The translations under genes and the position numbers were made by a program. From Atopobiaceae bacterium (lineage in GTDB: Bacteria; Actinomycetota; Coriobacteriia; Coriobacteriales; Atopobiaceae), in NCBI GenBank assembly GCA_022655215.1, contig JALCUE010000002.1:124001-188000 (forward strand): a stretch of DNA of 64,000 bases, written 5' to 3'. This document shows, piece by piece, positions 46,264 through 53,656 of this stretch. Each line of letters begins with the position of its first letter. Positions within the stretch are counted from its first letter, which is position 1. A model generated the notes under the pieces. It searched no databases. It was not told where the DNA came from and saw only the letters and a list, made by a program, of their open reading frames with translations.

Positions 46264-46354
46264 CGGAAGGACTCGCTGATTGTGGGGTAGACTACTGAGG
46301 ATGGGTGCGCGAGCGGCACCCTGGACGAACACCACACATGAGGGAGGCCACGAC

Positions 46355-47086
46355 ATGGCTTCGGACGCTAAGAAGATCCTGCTAGTCGAGGACGAGAAGG
46401 CCATACGCGACGCGGTCGCGGCATATCTTGAGCGCGAGGGCTATTGGGTCCGCAGCGTGGGTGACGGTCAGTCCGCGGTCGAGGAGTTCGAGAAGCACAC
46501 CTTCGACCTGGTCATCCTCGACCTCATGCTCCCCAAGCTCTCCGGCGAGCGCGTCTGCCGCGCCATCCGCGACACCTCCGACGTCCCCATCATCATGCTG
46601 ACCGCCAAGGGCGAGGTGGAGGACCGCATCATCGGCCTCGAGCTCGGCGCCGACGACTATCTCATCAAGCCCTTCAGCCCGCGTGAGCTCGTGGCGCGCG
46701 TACGCGCCCTTCTCCGCCGCGTCCGTGCGGAGTCCGAGCCCCAGCTCGAGGTCCTCGATTTCGGCGAGCTCGTCATAGACATCTCCGGCCACAAGGTCAC
46801 GGTGGGTGGCAAGGAGATCGACCTCACCGCCTCCGAGTTCAAGCTCCTCACCACCCTCGCCCGCTACCCAGGCCGCGTGTACACGCGCATGGAGCTTGTC
46901 GAGAAGGTCCTTGGCTACGACTTCGAGGGGTACGAGCGCACCATCGACTCCCATGTGAAGAACCTCCGTGCCAAGCTTGGCGACGATCCCAGGGACCCCA
47001 CCTGGCTCTACACCGTCCACGGCGTCGGCTATCGCTTCGAGGCTCCCGAGAAGCCCGCCGATGACGCGGATGCCGAGGACAAGTAG
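46355..47086 (+). CDS. OmpR-family response regulator
   Basis: 243 residues from 'MASDAKKILLVEDEKAIRDAV' with GGGAGG upstream. Receiver domain: acidic pocket Glu-Asp-Glu, phosphoacceptor Asp in 'VILDLMLP', switch 'MLTAK', 'KPFSPREL'. Winged helix: 'LTASEFKLLTTLARYPGRVYTRMELVEKVLGYDFEGYERTIDSHVKNLRAKLGDDP'. Paired with the kinase gene 8 bp downstream. Target genes are not evident. Confidence 0.92.
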   Translation: MASDAKKILLVEDEKAIRDAVAAYLEREGYWVRSVGDGQSAVEEFEKHTFDLVILDLMLPKLSGERVCRAIRDTSDVPIIMLTAKGEVEDRIIGLELGADDYLIKPFSPRELVARVRALLRRVRAESEPQLEVLDFGELVIDISGHKVTVGGKEIDLTASEFKLLTTLARYPGRVYTRMELVEKVLGYDFEGYERTIDSHVKNLRAKLGDDPRDPTWLYTVHGVGYRFEAPEKPADDADAEDK

Positions 47087-47094
47087 CCCGGGCC

Positions 47095-48636
47095 GTGGTC
47101 CCCGCAAGGTTCGTCATAGGCAAGAGGGCACGCTCCCAGGACGACGCTGACGCGACGTCCGACGCCGCCAAGGCCTCATGGAACACGGCGCGCACGCAGT
47201 CCAAGCCCTCCATGACCTACGCCAGCCGCATGACGCTGTCGTTCGCGCTCACGGCCATCATGACGGTGGCCGTGCTCGTGGTGGTGCTCGCGGTCGTGTG
47301 GGAGGGTCAGTTCCAGCGCTACACCCGTGCCAACATGGAGCGGCTGGCCGAGAACACCGCCGACCAGATAGCGGAGAGCTACGACTCGTCAGGCGGTTGG
47401 ACCGACGAGGTGCTCTCGCGTGCCGAGACGGCCAGCTCGAGCTCGAGTGACGTCGGGATCCAGGTGGTCGACGCCGCGGGGGAGGTCGTCTACGACGACA
47501 CCTGGGCCGCCTCCTCCGAAAAGGACGAGACGGCGGGGAAGGGCGCCTCGCTTGCGCCCACCGCGACCGATTCCACGGTCTCCGCCTCGATAACCAGCTC
47601 GTCCGGCGAGGTGGTGGGTACGGTGCGCATCTGGGCCTTCGGGTCCGACGCCCTCCTCACCAAGTCGGATGCCGCGTTCAGGACGAACTCCTATGGCGCC
47701 ATCGCGGCCGCGGCTGGCATCGCGGTCATCCTCGCGTGCGTCATCGGCGTGTTCGTCTCGCGATCGCTGTCCCGTCCCATCCAGCGCATAACCGCGACCG
47801 CCTCCCAGATCAGGAACGGCGACCTCACCGCCCGGACCGGTCTCAAGGGGTCGGACGAGATGGGCCAGCTCGGCGAGACGTTCGACGACATGGCCAACTC
47901 CCTCGAGAAGGACCTCAAGCTCGAGCATCGTCTCACCAGTGATGTGGCCCATGAGCTCCGCACGCCCCTCATGGCCATGCTCGCCACGGTCGAGGCCATG
48001 CAGGATGGCGTGCTTCCCACCGACGAGGAGCATCTGGAGACGGTCGCCTCCGAGGTCAGGCGACTTTCGCGTCTGGTCGATGCGATGCTCCAGCTCTCCC
48101 GTCTCGAGAACGGCACCACCGCGTTCGAGCCCGTCGAGACCGATGTGGTGAGCCTCGTCCGCGGAATCGTCAGCGCCCAGGAGCAGCTGTTCGCCGACCA
48201 GGGCCTCAAGCTGCGTTTCGCCGACGAGACACCTCACAAGGAGGCCCGTGCCGACGTCGACCGGGACATGCTCCGTCAGGCCGTCATAAACCTGATGAGC
48301 AACGCCATGCGCTACACGCCCGAGGACGGATGGATCGTGGTCACCGTCTCAATCGACAAGACGGACGTCCTCGTGAGCGTCTCGGACACCGGAATCGGCA
48401 TCGCGAAGGAGGACCTGTCGCGCGTGTTCAGCAGGTTCTGGAGGTCGGATGCCAGTCGCGAGCGCGTGAGCGGGGGTCTCGGCGTGGGCCTGTCCGTGAC
48501 CAAGGAGATCATCGATCGTCACCACGGCTTCATCTCCGTCGAGTCGGAGCTGGACAAGGGGACCACCTTCACGCTCCATCTTCCTCGCGAGCATCGGACC
48601 ATGGCCACCCAGTCTTCCTCTACAATGGAGGGCTGA
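47095..48636 (+). CDS. Membrane sensor histidine kinase with HAMP domain
   Basis: 513 residues from the GTG at 47095; ribosome site weak, and internal ATG starts near 47215 are possible. TM1 'LSFALTAIMTVAVLVVVLAVVW', an extracytoplasmic sensor of about 120 residues, TM2 'AIAAAAGIAVILACVIGVFVS', HAMP 'RPIQRITATASQIRNGDLTARTGLKGSDEMGQL', phospho-His in 'DVAHELRTPL', N-box 'INLMSNAMRYTP', G1 'DTGIGI', G2 'GGLGVGLSVTKEI'. Partner of the preceding response regulator. Confidence 0.9.
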   Translation: MVPARFVIGKRARSQDDADATSDAAKASWNTARTQSKPSMTYASRMTLSFALTAIMTVAVLVVVLAVVWEGQFQRYTRANMERLAENTADQIAESYDSSGGWTDEVLSRAETASSSSSDVGIQVVDAAGEVVYDDTWAASSEKDETAGKGASLAPTATDSTVSASITSSSGEVVGTVRIWAFGSDALLTKSDAAFRTNSYGAIAAAAGIAVILACVIGVFVSRSLSRPIQRITATASQIRNGDLTARTGLKGSDEMGQLGETFDDMANSLEKDLKLEHRLTSDVAHELRTPLMAMLATVEAMQDGVLPTDEEHLETVASEVRRLSRLVDAMLQLSRLENGTTAFEPVETDVVSLVRGIVSAQEQLFADQGLKLRFADETPHKEARADVDRDMLRQAVINLMSNAMRYTPEDGWIVVTVSIDKTDVLVSVSDTGIGIAKEDLSRVFSRFWRSDASRERVSGGLGVGLSVTKEIIDRHHGFISVESELDKGTTFTLHLPREHRTMATQSSSTMEG

Positions 48637-48716
48637 GGCCCGGGGAGTCATCCCTCGGCCTCGCGGCGTGCGCGCCGCGAAAGGACATGCAGGCACTCGT
48701 GCGGGGAGGCTTCTTC

Positions 48717-49613
48717 GTGGCAGACTTGGGCATGCGTCCGGACTCTCATGGCAAGGTCCGAGACATCTATGACTGTGGTGATGATCTGCTCATGGTGGCA
48801 AGCGACCGCCTGAGCGCGTTCGACTTCATCCTGCCCGATGAGATCCCCCATAAGGGCGAGATCCTCACGCGCATCTCGGCGTTCTGGTTCCGCAAGTTCG
48901 CCGACCTCGTCCCCAACCATCTGGTCTCGATGGACGTCGCCGACTTCCCCGAGCGCTACCGGTCTTATGCCGACTATCTCGTCGGCCGTTCCATGCTGGT
49001 GCGCAAGGCCAAGACCATTCCCATCGAGTGCATCGTCCGTGGCTATCTCACGGGCAGCGGCAAGAAGACCTACGACGAGGATGGCACGGTCTGCGGAATC
49101 CATCTGCCCGCCGGCCTGACCGAGGCCTCCAAGCTCCCCGAGACCCTCTTCACGCCCTCGACCAAGGCCGAGCTCGGCGACCATGACGAGAACATCTCCT
49201 ACGAGCGCTGCTGTGACATCGTGGGCACGGACGTGGCAAGCCAGATCCGCGACCTCTCGATCAAGATCTACGAGGCTGCGGCCGAGTACGCGGCGACGCG
49301 CGGCATCATCATCGCCGACACCAAGTTCGAGTTCGGCATCATCGACGGTCGCGTGACCCTCATCGACGAGTGCCTCACCCCGGACTCAAGCCGCTTCTGG
49401 CCTGCCGAGGGGTATGCGCCCGGCCACGTCCAGCCCAGCTACGACAAGCAGTACGTCCGTGATTGGCTCAAGGCCAACTGGGACATGCAGGGCGAGCCGC
49501 CCCATCTCCCCTCGGACGTCATCGAGGGAACCTCGAAGCGCTACCAGGAGGCCTTCGAGATAATCACCGCGAACGCGTTCAAGCCCATGAAGGAGAGCAA
49601 TGTCCCTGCGTAA
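48717..49613 (+). CDS. purC: SAICAR synthetase
   Basis: About 298 residues. The GTG at 48717 is preferred because GGGGAGG lies 8 nt upstream; the ATG at 48687 is an alternative. Yeast-like long PurC: 'GKVRDIYDCGDDLLMVASDRLSAFDFILPDEIPHKGEILTRISAFWF', 'LVRKAKTIPIECIVRGYLTGSGKKTY', 'LIDECLTPDSSRFWPAEGY'. Joins CAIR and aspartate with ATP. Its end overlaps the next gene by 14 bp. Confidence 0.94.
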   Translation: MADLGMRPDSHGKVRDIYDCGDDLLMVASDRLSAFDFILPDEIPHKGEILTRISAFWFRKFADLVPNHLVSMDVADFPERYRSYADYLVGRSMLVRKAKTIPIECIVRGYLTGSGKKTYDEDGTVCGIHLPAGLTEASKLPETLFTPSTKAELGDHDENISYERCCDIVGTDVASQIRDLSIKIYEAAAEYAATRGIIIADTKFEFGIIDGRVTLIDECLTPDSSRFWPAEGYAPGHVQPSYDKQYVRDWLKANWDMQGEPPHLPSDVIEGTSKRYQEAFEIITANAFKPMKESNVPA

Positions 49614-50226
49614 CCCCCTCAAGAAGGATGAAGTCGAGACACCCCAGGCCGCGATGCCGACAGGCATGGCCAAGAAGAGCGCCGCAAGGGCCAAGCCTGC
49701 GCGTGAGGCCGCTCAGACCGTGCGCGCCGCACCGGCGTCGGCCAAGGGCAAGCCCGCGGTGGGCCGCAAGGCCAACCCTGCGATGATGTCCAAGGAGGAG
49801 AAGAAGGAGTACCGCCGTCAGCAGCGTGACGAAGAGGATCGTCTCTCCATCTGCACGAACATCATGCTGCGCTCCGACGAGGAGTACAAGAAGCGCCGCC
49901 GTCTGTGGTGGGTGCTCCTCGTGGCGGGCCTCGGCATGACGGCCCTCTCCTGGGTCTGCATGTTCGTCATCCCGTCTGCGAGCTCCGACCTCTCCACGCC
50001 GGCCGGCATGGCCGCCATGGTCTCGCTGGTCCTCGCCTATGTCGGCATCATCGGCGCCTTCATCTTCGACTTCGTCAGGATCCGCCCCCTTCGCAACAAG
50101 ATGGAGGCCGCGGCCAAGGGGCTCACCGAGAAGAAGCGCCAGGCCATCATCGACGAGGACTATGCCGAGGCCGAGAGGCGCAGGGTCGAGAAGGAAGCCC
50201 GCAAGCAGGCCAAGCGCAGCAAGTGA
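49600..50226 (+). CDS. Two-TM membrane protein overlapping purC
   Basis: 208 residues. The N-terminal 95 residues are Lys/Ala/Arg-rich and hydrophilic. TM1 'WWVLLVAGLGMTALSWVCMFVI', TM2 'MAAMVSLVLAYVGIIGAFIFDFV', then a highly charged, coiled-coil-like tail ('EKKRQAIIDEDYAEAERRRVEKEARKQAKRSK'). GGAG lies upstream of the ATG within purC. Unrecognised, likely co-translated with purC. The topology resembles actinobacterial 'DUF' membrane proteins, but I cannot name it. Confidence 0.75.
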   Translation: MSLRNPLKKDEVETPQAAMPTGMAKKSAARAKPAREAAQTVRAAPASAKGKPAVGRKANPAMMSKEEKKEYRRQQRDEEDRLSICTNIMLRSDEEYKKRRRLWWVLLVAGLGMTALSWVCMFVIPSASSDLSTPAGMAAMVSLVLAYVGIIGAFIFDFVRIRPLRNKMEAAAKGLTEKKRQAIIDEDYAEAERRRVEKEARKQAKRSK

Positions 50227-50260
50227 CGAAGGCCCGAGTCACGCAGGAGAGGTCCATACC

Positions 50261-51352
50261 ATGGAGAACAACGTCGATTTCGATCCGCATAGCCTGCCTC
50301 TGGACATGTCCCGGGACGACCTCGAGACCGCCCTCATGGAGATGCTCGCCTCGCCCAGCGTCGTCAGCAGCCACCGCATAGCGGACGCGTACTCACGCCA
50401 GGACCTCTCCGACACCGTGGTCTCCACGGGCGAGGCCGATGCCTGCGTCATGAGGGCGGGTGACCCCGGCGAGGCCTATGCGCTCGGCGTCGCGATGGCA
50501 TGCTGCGGCAGTCAGCGCTTCTGCGCGACCGATCCCAAGTTGGGTGCCGAATCGGCCGTCGTCGCCTGCGTGCGCCGACTGGCGTGCGTCGGTGCCACGC
50601 CGGTTGCGGCGACGAGCCAGCTCATCCCGTCCGGTCATGACCTCGCCGCCTCTCGTCCGGCTCTCCGCGAGCTGCTCGCGGGGGTCACGGGCGCATGCCG
50701 CGAGATGGCTTCCCCGGTCGTCGATGGCGACATCCTTCCGTGCGGCGACGGCTCCAAGGACGAGTGCGGAGCTGAGGGCGACCCAGGGGTCTGGGTGAGC
50801 ATGGTGGGCAGCCTTGATGACTGCGACAAGGTCGTCGGGAAGGGCTTCGTCACCGAAGGCGACATCATCGTCATGGTGGGGGAGACCGCCGATGAGCTCG
50901 GCGGGTCCCAGTACCTCCACGTCCGTCATTCCGTCGATGCGGGGGCCGTCCCCCAAGTCGACTTCGAACGCGAGCGCGTGGTGAACGACGTGCTGTGCCA
51001 GGGAATAGACGCGGGCCTCATCCATGGGGCACATGCCTGTGGGGAGGGAGGGCTCGCGGTCGCCCTGGTGGAGTCGGCCGTCGTGGGAGGTCACGGTTTC
51101 GTCGTGGCGCTCGATGATGACCTCGACCCGGCTTCCTCGCTCTTCTCCGAGACGCAGGGTCGCGTCATCGTGACGGTGGACTCCGAGCACTCCGATGACC
51201 TGGCCGACCTTCTCGACGCAACCGAGGTGCCCTATACCGCACTAGGCGCCGTCCATGGTGATCGCGTGCGCATCGATGACGAGCGTCAGCACACTCTCAT
51301 CGACCTGCCGCTCGAGCAGGTGAGTGGCGCTTACGACAGCGTCGTCGACTGA
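50261..51352 (+). CDS. PurL-like (AIR-synthase-related) protein, half length
   Basis: 363 residues from the ATG at 50261 (CAGGAGAGG upstream). Corresponds to one PurM-like module: 'DPGEAYALGVAMACCGSQRFCATDPKLGAESAVVACVRRLACVGATPVAATSQL', 'VGSLDDCDKVVGKGFVTEGDIIVMVG' and the PurM C-terminal 'HGAHACGEGGLAVALVESAV'. FGAM synthetases have two such modules plus, in large forms, a glutaminase; here only the second-module-like half is present. It may be a split PurL subunit, a regulator or an inactive remnant. Downstream of purC, so a purine role is likely. Confidence 0.78.
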   Translation: MENNVDFDPHSLPLDMSRDDLETALMEMLASPSVVSSHRIADAYSRQDLSDTVVSTGEADACVMRAGDPGEAYALGVAMACCGSQRFCATDPKLGAESAVVACVRRLACVGATPVAATSQLIPSGHDLAASRPALRELLAGVTGACREMASPVVDGDILPCGDGSKDECGAEGDPGVWVSMVGSLDDCDKVVGKGFVTEGDIIVMVGETADELGGSQYLHVRHSVDAGAVPQVDFERERVVNDVLCQGIDAGLIHGAHACGEGGLAVALVESAVVGGHGFVVALDDDLDPASSLFSETQGRVIVTVDSEHSDDLADLLDATEVPYTALGAVHGDRVRIDDERQHTLIDLPLEQVSGAYDSVVD

Positions 51353-51406
51353 GAGACCGTTTCGCGCGGCAGTCAAGGCGTGTCTGATGCTAGAATGTTG
51401 AGCCAC

Positions 51407-51482
51407 GCCCTCGTAGCTCAGGGGATAGAGCACAGGTTTCCTAAACCTGGTGTCGGCGGTTCGAATCCGCCCGAGGGCACCA
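51407..51482 (+). tRNA. tRNA-Arg (anticodon CCT), attachment site of the element
   Basis: 76 nt including CCA. Acceptor GCCCTCG pairs with CGAGGGC, discriminator A. The anticodon loop TTCCTAA gives CCT. The 3' part from the anticodon loop onward is duplicated at the far end of the integrated element, so the gene is reconstituted by integration. A -10 TAGAAT lies at 51391-51396. Confidence 0.95.
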
Positions 51483-51496
51483 TAGAAAACAGCAGG
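51438..51496 (+). repeat. attL: 59-bp direct repeat in the tRNA-Arg 3' end
   Basis: Bases 51438-51496 are identical to 58311-58369. The repeat begins at the anticodon loop (TTCCTAA), spans the tRNA 3' half and CCA, and runs 14 bp past it. This is the typical crossover segment of tRNA-targeting tyrosine integrases. Confidence 0.95.
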
Positions 51497-51526
51497 TCAG
51501 ACGTCAAAAAGGCGTCTGGCCTGTTT
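51493..51526 (+). terminator. Element-supplied terminator behind tRNA-Arg
   Basis: CAGACG (51498-51503) pairs with CGTCTG (51513-51518), extended by CAGG/CCTG with one mismatch, then TTT. The lower stem lies in the shared att repeat and the upper stem in element-specific DNA, so integration rebuilds a hairpin behind the tRNA. Confidence 0.55.
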
Positions 51527-51552
51527 GCATTACTTATGTTCACAACCACGAT

Positions 51553-51573
51553 TTAGGACCAAATTAGGACCAC
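51553..51573 (+). promoter_or_regulatory. Candidate integrase arm-type site (left)
   Basis: Two tandem TTAGGACCA units in a 21-bp segment identical to 58161-58181 and in the same orientation. It lies 57 bp inside attL. Paired direct repeats near both ends are how arm sites of tyrosine integrases are usually arranged. Confidence 0.65.
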
Positions 51574-51723
51574 ACTGCCCTAGTCGGTGCATCCGTCCAC
51601 CTCGCCGAAGCCGTGCGGACGTACGTGCGGAGCGTCCTGGACGACCTCGTTCGGGCTCGGTCATGGTCTGGACGTGCATCGGTGGAATGTGGAAAGACGA
51701 TATATGTCTAGCGGCCCTAATCC

Positions 51724-51761
51724 GCGAGGCTTGCCGTGGACGAGGCCACAAAAGACCCCCC
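51724..51761 (-). repeat. 38-bp structured repeat, copy 1
   Basis: GCGAGGCTTGCCGT (51724-51737), 13 variable bases, AAAGACCCCCC (51751-51761). Same layout as the copy 180 bp downstream. On the minus strand it starts with a G-run followed by TCTTT, at the end of a weak GC-rich hairpin. Confidence 0.8.
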
Positions 51762-51903
51762 CCACGGGCGGGCGTCATGCGACCAACTCGCGTCGTCCAC
51801 GTCTGCCATCCTGCTAGTGATCGCATGAGGCGTCGGCGCGTGGTCGGCTGCGAGAGTCGGACCCTGAGAATAATCTGGTTCGGGGGGGGACGGGCGCTGG
51901 GCT

Positions 51904-51941
51904 GCGAGGCTTGCCGTCCTGCACAGAATGAAAGACCCCCC
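51904..51941 (-). repeat. 38-bp structured repeat, copy 2
   Basis: Identical outer blocks to copy 1 (14 bp and 11 bp) with an unrelated 13-bp centre. On the minus strand CCCCCG-ACACA-CGGGGG followed by TCTTTCATT is terminator-like. Confidence 0.8.
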
Positions 51942-52290
51942 GTGTGTCGGGGGACGTGTGCCGCGTCGCGTCTCAACAATCGAATGTGAGTCCATGAGAG
52001 TCACAAACCCTCAAGTTGTAATTGAGGGTTCTGCTATCACATATGTGGAAACGGTGTCTACAGTTTGTGGCGCTATGCCCACGGGATTGCTTCGTAGGGC
52101 GGGGGAGGGTATGGCCCCCTACCTCGTGCAAGCCGTCAGAATCGTTTCTAAGACGAGGTAATTACGTTCAAGCATAGTTTGTCGTGACGTTGCGAGACGT
52201 CGATTCACACGTCGTTTCATTGGCTAGTTGCCGGATATGGGACGATGTTCGGAATCTGGTTCCCTGTCGTGCCCACCATCCACCGCGCCC

Positions 52291-52494
52291 CTACCGATCA
52301 GCTGAGTCATTGTCGTGCCACTCCTCGAACCGTGCCACGCGCCCCGCGCCCTGCTCGGCTTGCATCCTGTCACGCGCTATCAGTGAGTTGAGGTATGCCG
52401 TGGCCGTGGTGGCCTCGTGCTTGCTTGCCCATGCCAACCACTCCGCGTTGTCCTCATAGATGGACACGTTCAAGACCTTGCGCCCCTCCGCCAT
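52291..52494 (-). CDS. Small ribbon-helix-helix-like protein
   Basis: 67 residues; GGGAGG lies 7 nt before the ATG at 52494. 'GRKVLNVSIYEDNAEWLAWASKHEATTATAYLNSLIARDRMQAE' has the beta-strand-helix-helix rhythm of RHH/CopG DNA-binding proteins, though the match is by pattern only. Last gene of the element on its left side, downstream of an AT-rich region with repeats that could be its operator. Confidence 0.65.
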   Translation of the reverse strand: MAEGRKVLNVSIYEDNAEWLAWASKHEATTATAYLNSLIARDRMQAEQGAGRVARFEEWHDNDSADR

Positions 52495-52859
52495 GGTGCC
52501 GCCTCCCGCGTCGCGTCCGGTAACGTCGTGCCGAGTGTACCACCTGGGCTATAGGAAATGTGGGAAACGTTATGGGCGGACAAGCAAACTAGCAGCAAAG
52601 ATGTGAACAATCCAAACCGCATAATGTCGGTTATACTTGACATAATATATATTATCACGGATTCAAACCGCATATTCTGGTAGGTGCGGCGCATATCGGG
52701 CTTTCTACCTGCGACTATGCCACAAACACCGAATGTCGAAAACTCCGCGCCACATAATCCGTAACCTAGGCGCGCCCGTCCCGTTGATGGTACCACGGAA
52801 GAACGACCCGCCCTCAGTCGATAGAGGACGGGTCGCCGTTGGTTGTGCTTGTCCTTATG
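52495..52859. other. AT-rich control region with iteron-like repeats
   Basis: 365 bp without a gene. CAAACCGCATA occurs at 52613-52623 and 52664-52674 (51 bp apart, about five helical turns), flanking a 14-bp AT palindrome ATAATATATATTAT (52642-52655). It could be the element's replication origin or an operator/promoter for the RHH gene. Confidence 0.55.
52805..52834 (-). terminator. Terminator after the 245-residue gene
   Basis: GACCCGCCCTC (52805-52815) and GAGGACGGGTC (52824-52834) form an 11-bp stem with one mismatch, followed on the minus strand by GTTCTTCC. 25 bp past the stop codon. Confidence 0.7.
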
Positions 52860-53597
52860 CTAGACGCTCATCGTCACGCCGTGATGGTCCTCCCGCGTCG
52901 GCTTGACCGTCCGCTCGACGAGCTTGCCGTCCACCACGTCGGTGTACAGGCTTCCAGCGTGCAACTTAATACCGTGGTTCTCTGGCCTGTAGCTAGTGCA
53001 CGTCCAAAGGTCCTTATGTAGGTACTCTGAGTCGGTCGTGAGGAAGTATCCCCCATCCGTGTCTGCGGACCCCGGTTCGATGGGCCACTCGTCACGCTTG
53101 AGCAGCTCACCATCCACCGCGAACAGGACATGTCCAGCGAACGTCTCGCCCGAGAGCACGTCGTCCACCCCCTTGATCGCGACACGCTCGGCTGCGTCCA
53201 GCTTCTCCATAGCCGTGAATCGGCTGTCGTGGATGATGATGCCACGCTCGGCGAGTCGGTCCGCCATGTAACGAGCAACGCGGTAGTTGGCACCCGCCGA
53301 ACGTATGTAGGCGCGGTACGCCTCGCCTTCGTCCTCCTTCGAGCAATCGGCGTCCAGGTCCTCCTTGCGGCGGTAGGGGGTCTCGCTCATGACCTCCTCG
53401 GCTCCAGCCCTCGCCCTCTTGAACACGTCGAGCATTCGTTCCTTGCACCGCTTGACGTCGTCCTCGGGGATATCGGTACCGTCCCACTCGGCTATGTCGG
53501 ACCTCTTCTGGTTCGCGCACACCTTGGAGCACTCTTCGAGGGTGCGTCGGACCTCCTCGTCTATCTTCGTTGCGTCGTACAGCTTCTTCTTGAACAT
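52860..53597 (-). CDS. Unrecognised cytoplasmic protein of the element
   Basis: 245 residues; AGGAAGG precedes the ATG at 53597. No membrane segment and no motif I recognise. The N-terminal half is charged and helical ('DEEVRRTLEECSKVCANQKRSDIAEW', 'ERMLDVFKRARAGAEEVM'). The C-terminal half is beta-rich with many aromatic residues ('GHVLFAVDGELLKRDEWPI', 'GGYFLTTDSEYLHKDLWTCTSYRPENHGIKL'). Follows the DnaB-like ATPase in the same transcript. Where satellites carry helper-interference or accessory genes, such a gene would be a candidate, but that is speculation. Confidence 0.8.
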   Translation of the reverse strand: MFKKKLYDATKIDEEVRRTLEECSKVCANQKRSDIAEWDGTDIPEDDVKRCKERMLDVFKRARAGAEEVMSETPYRRKEDLDADCSKEDEGEAYRAYIRSAGANYRVARYMADRLAERGIIIHDSRFTAMEKLDAAERVAIKGVDDVLSGETFAGHVLFAVDGELLKRDEWPIEPGSADTDGGYFLTTDSEYLHKDLWTCTSYRPENHGIKLHAGSLYTDVVDGKLVERTVKPTREDHHGVTMSV

Positions 53598-53656
53598 GTT
53601 CGTACCTTCCTATCACGTGTCGGTTGTCCAGGCTCGGGAGACCTCTCCCGCGCCGC

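Larger units (their letters stand above)
51483..52290. other. Gene-poor left arm of the element
   Basis: About 800 bp with only weak open frames. It holds a terminator-like hairpin after tRNA-Arg, a candidate integrase arm site, two copies of a structured 38-bp repeat and a 9-bp stem-loop at 52006-52030 (AACCCTCAA / TTGAGGGTT). A 95-codon minus-strand frame (51717-52004) contains both 38-bp repeats as 'GGSF....TASLA', but without a good start I do not call it a gene. Confidence 0.55.

Noticed and set aside
51928-52161. Small plus-strand open frame in the element's left arm
   Set aside because: No ribosome site, spans a repeat and a stem-loop, and the translated sequence resembles nothing known.
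52636-52655. TTGACA at 52636 as a plus-strand promoter
   Set aside because: The only TA-rich -10-like sequence is 3-8 bp away, inside the AT palindrome, and no plus-strand gene follows.
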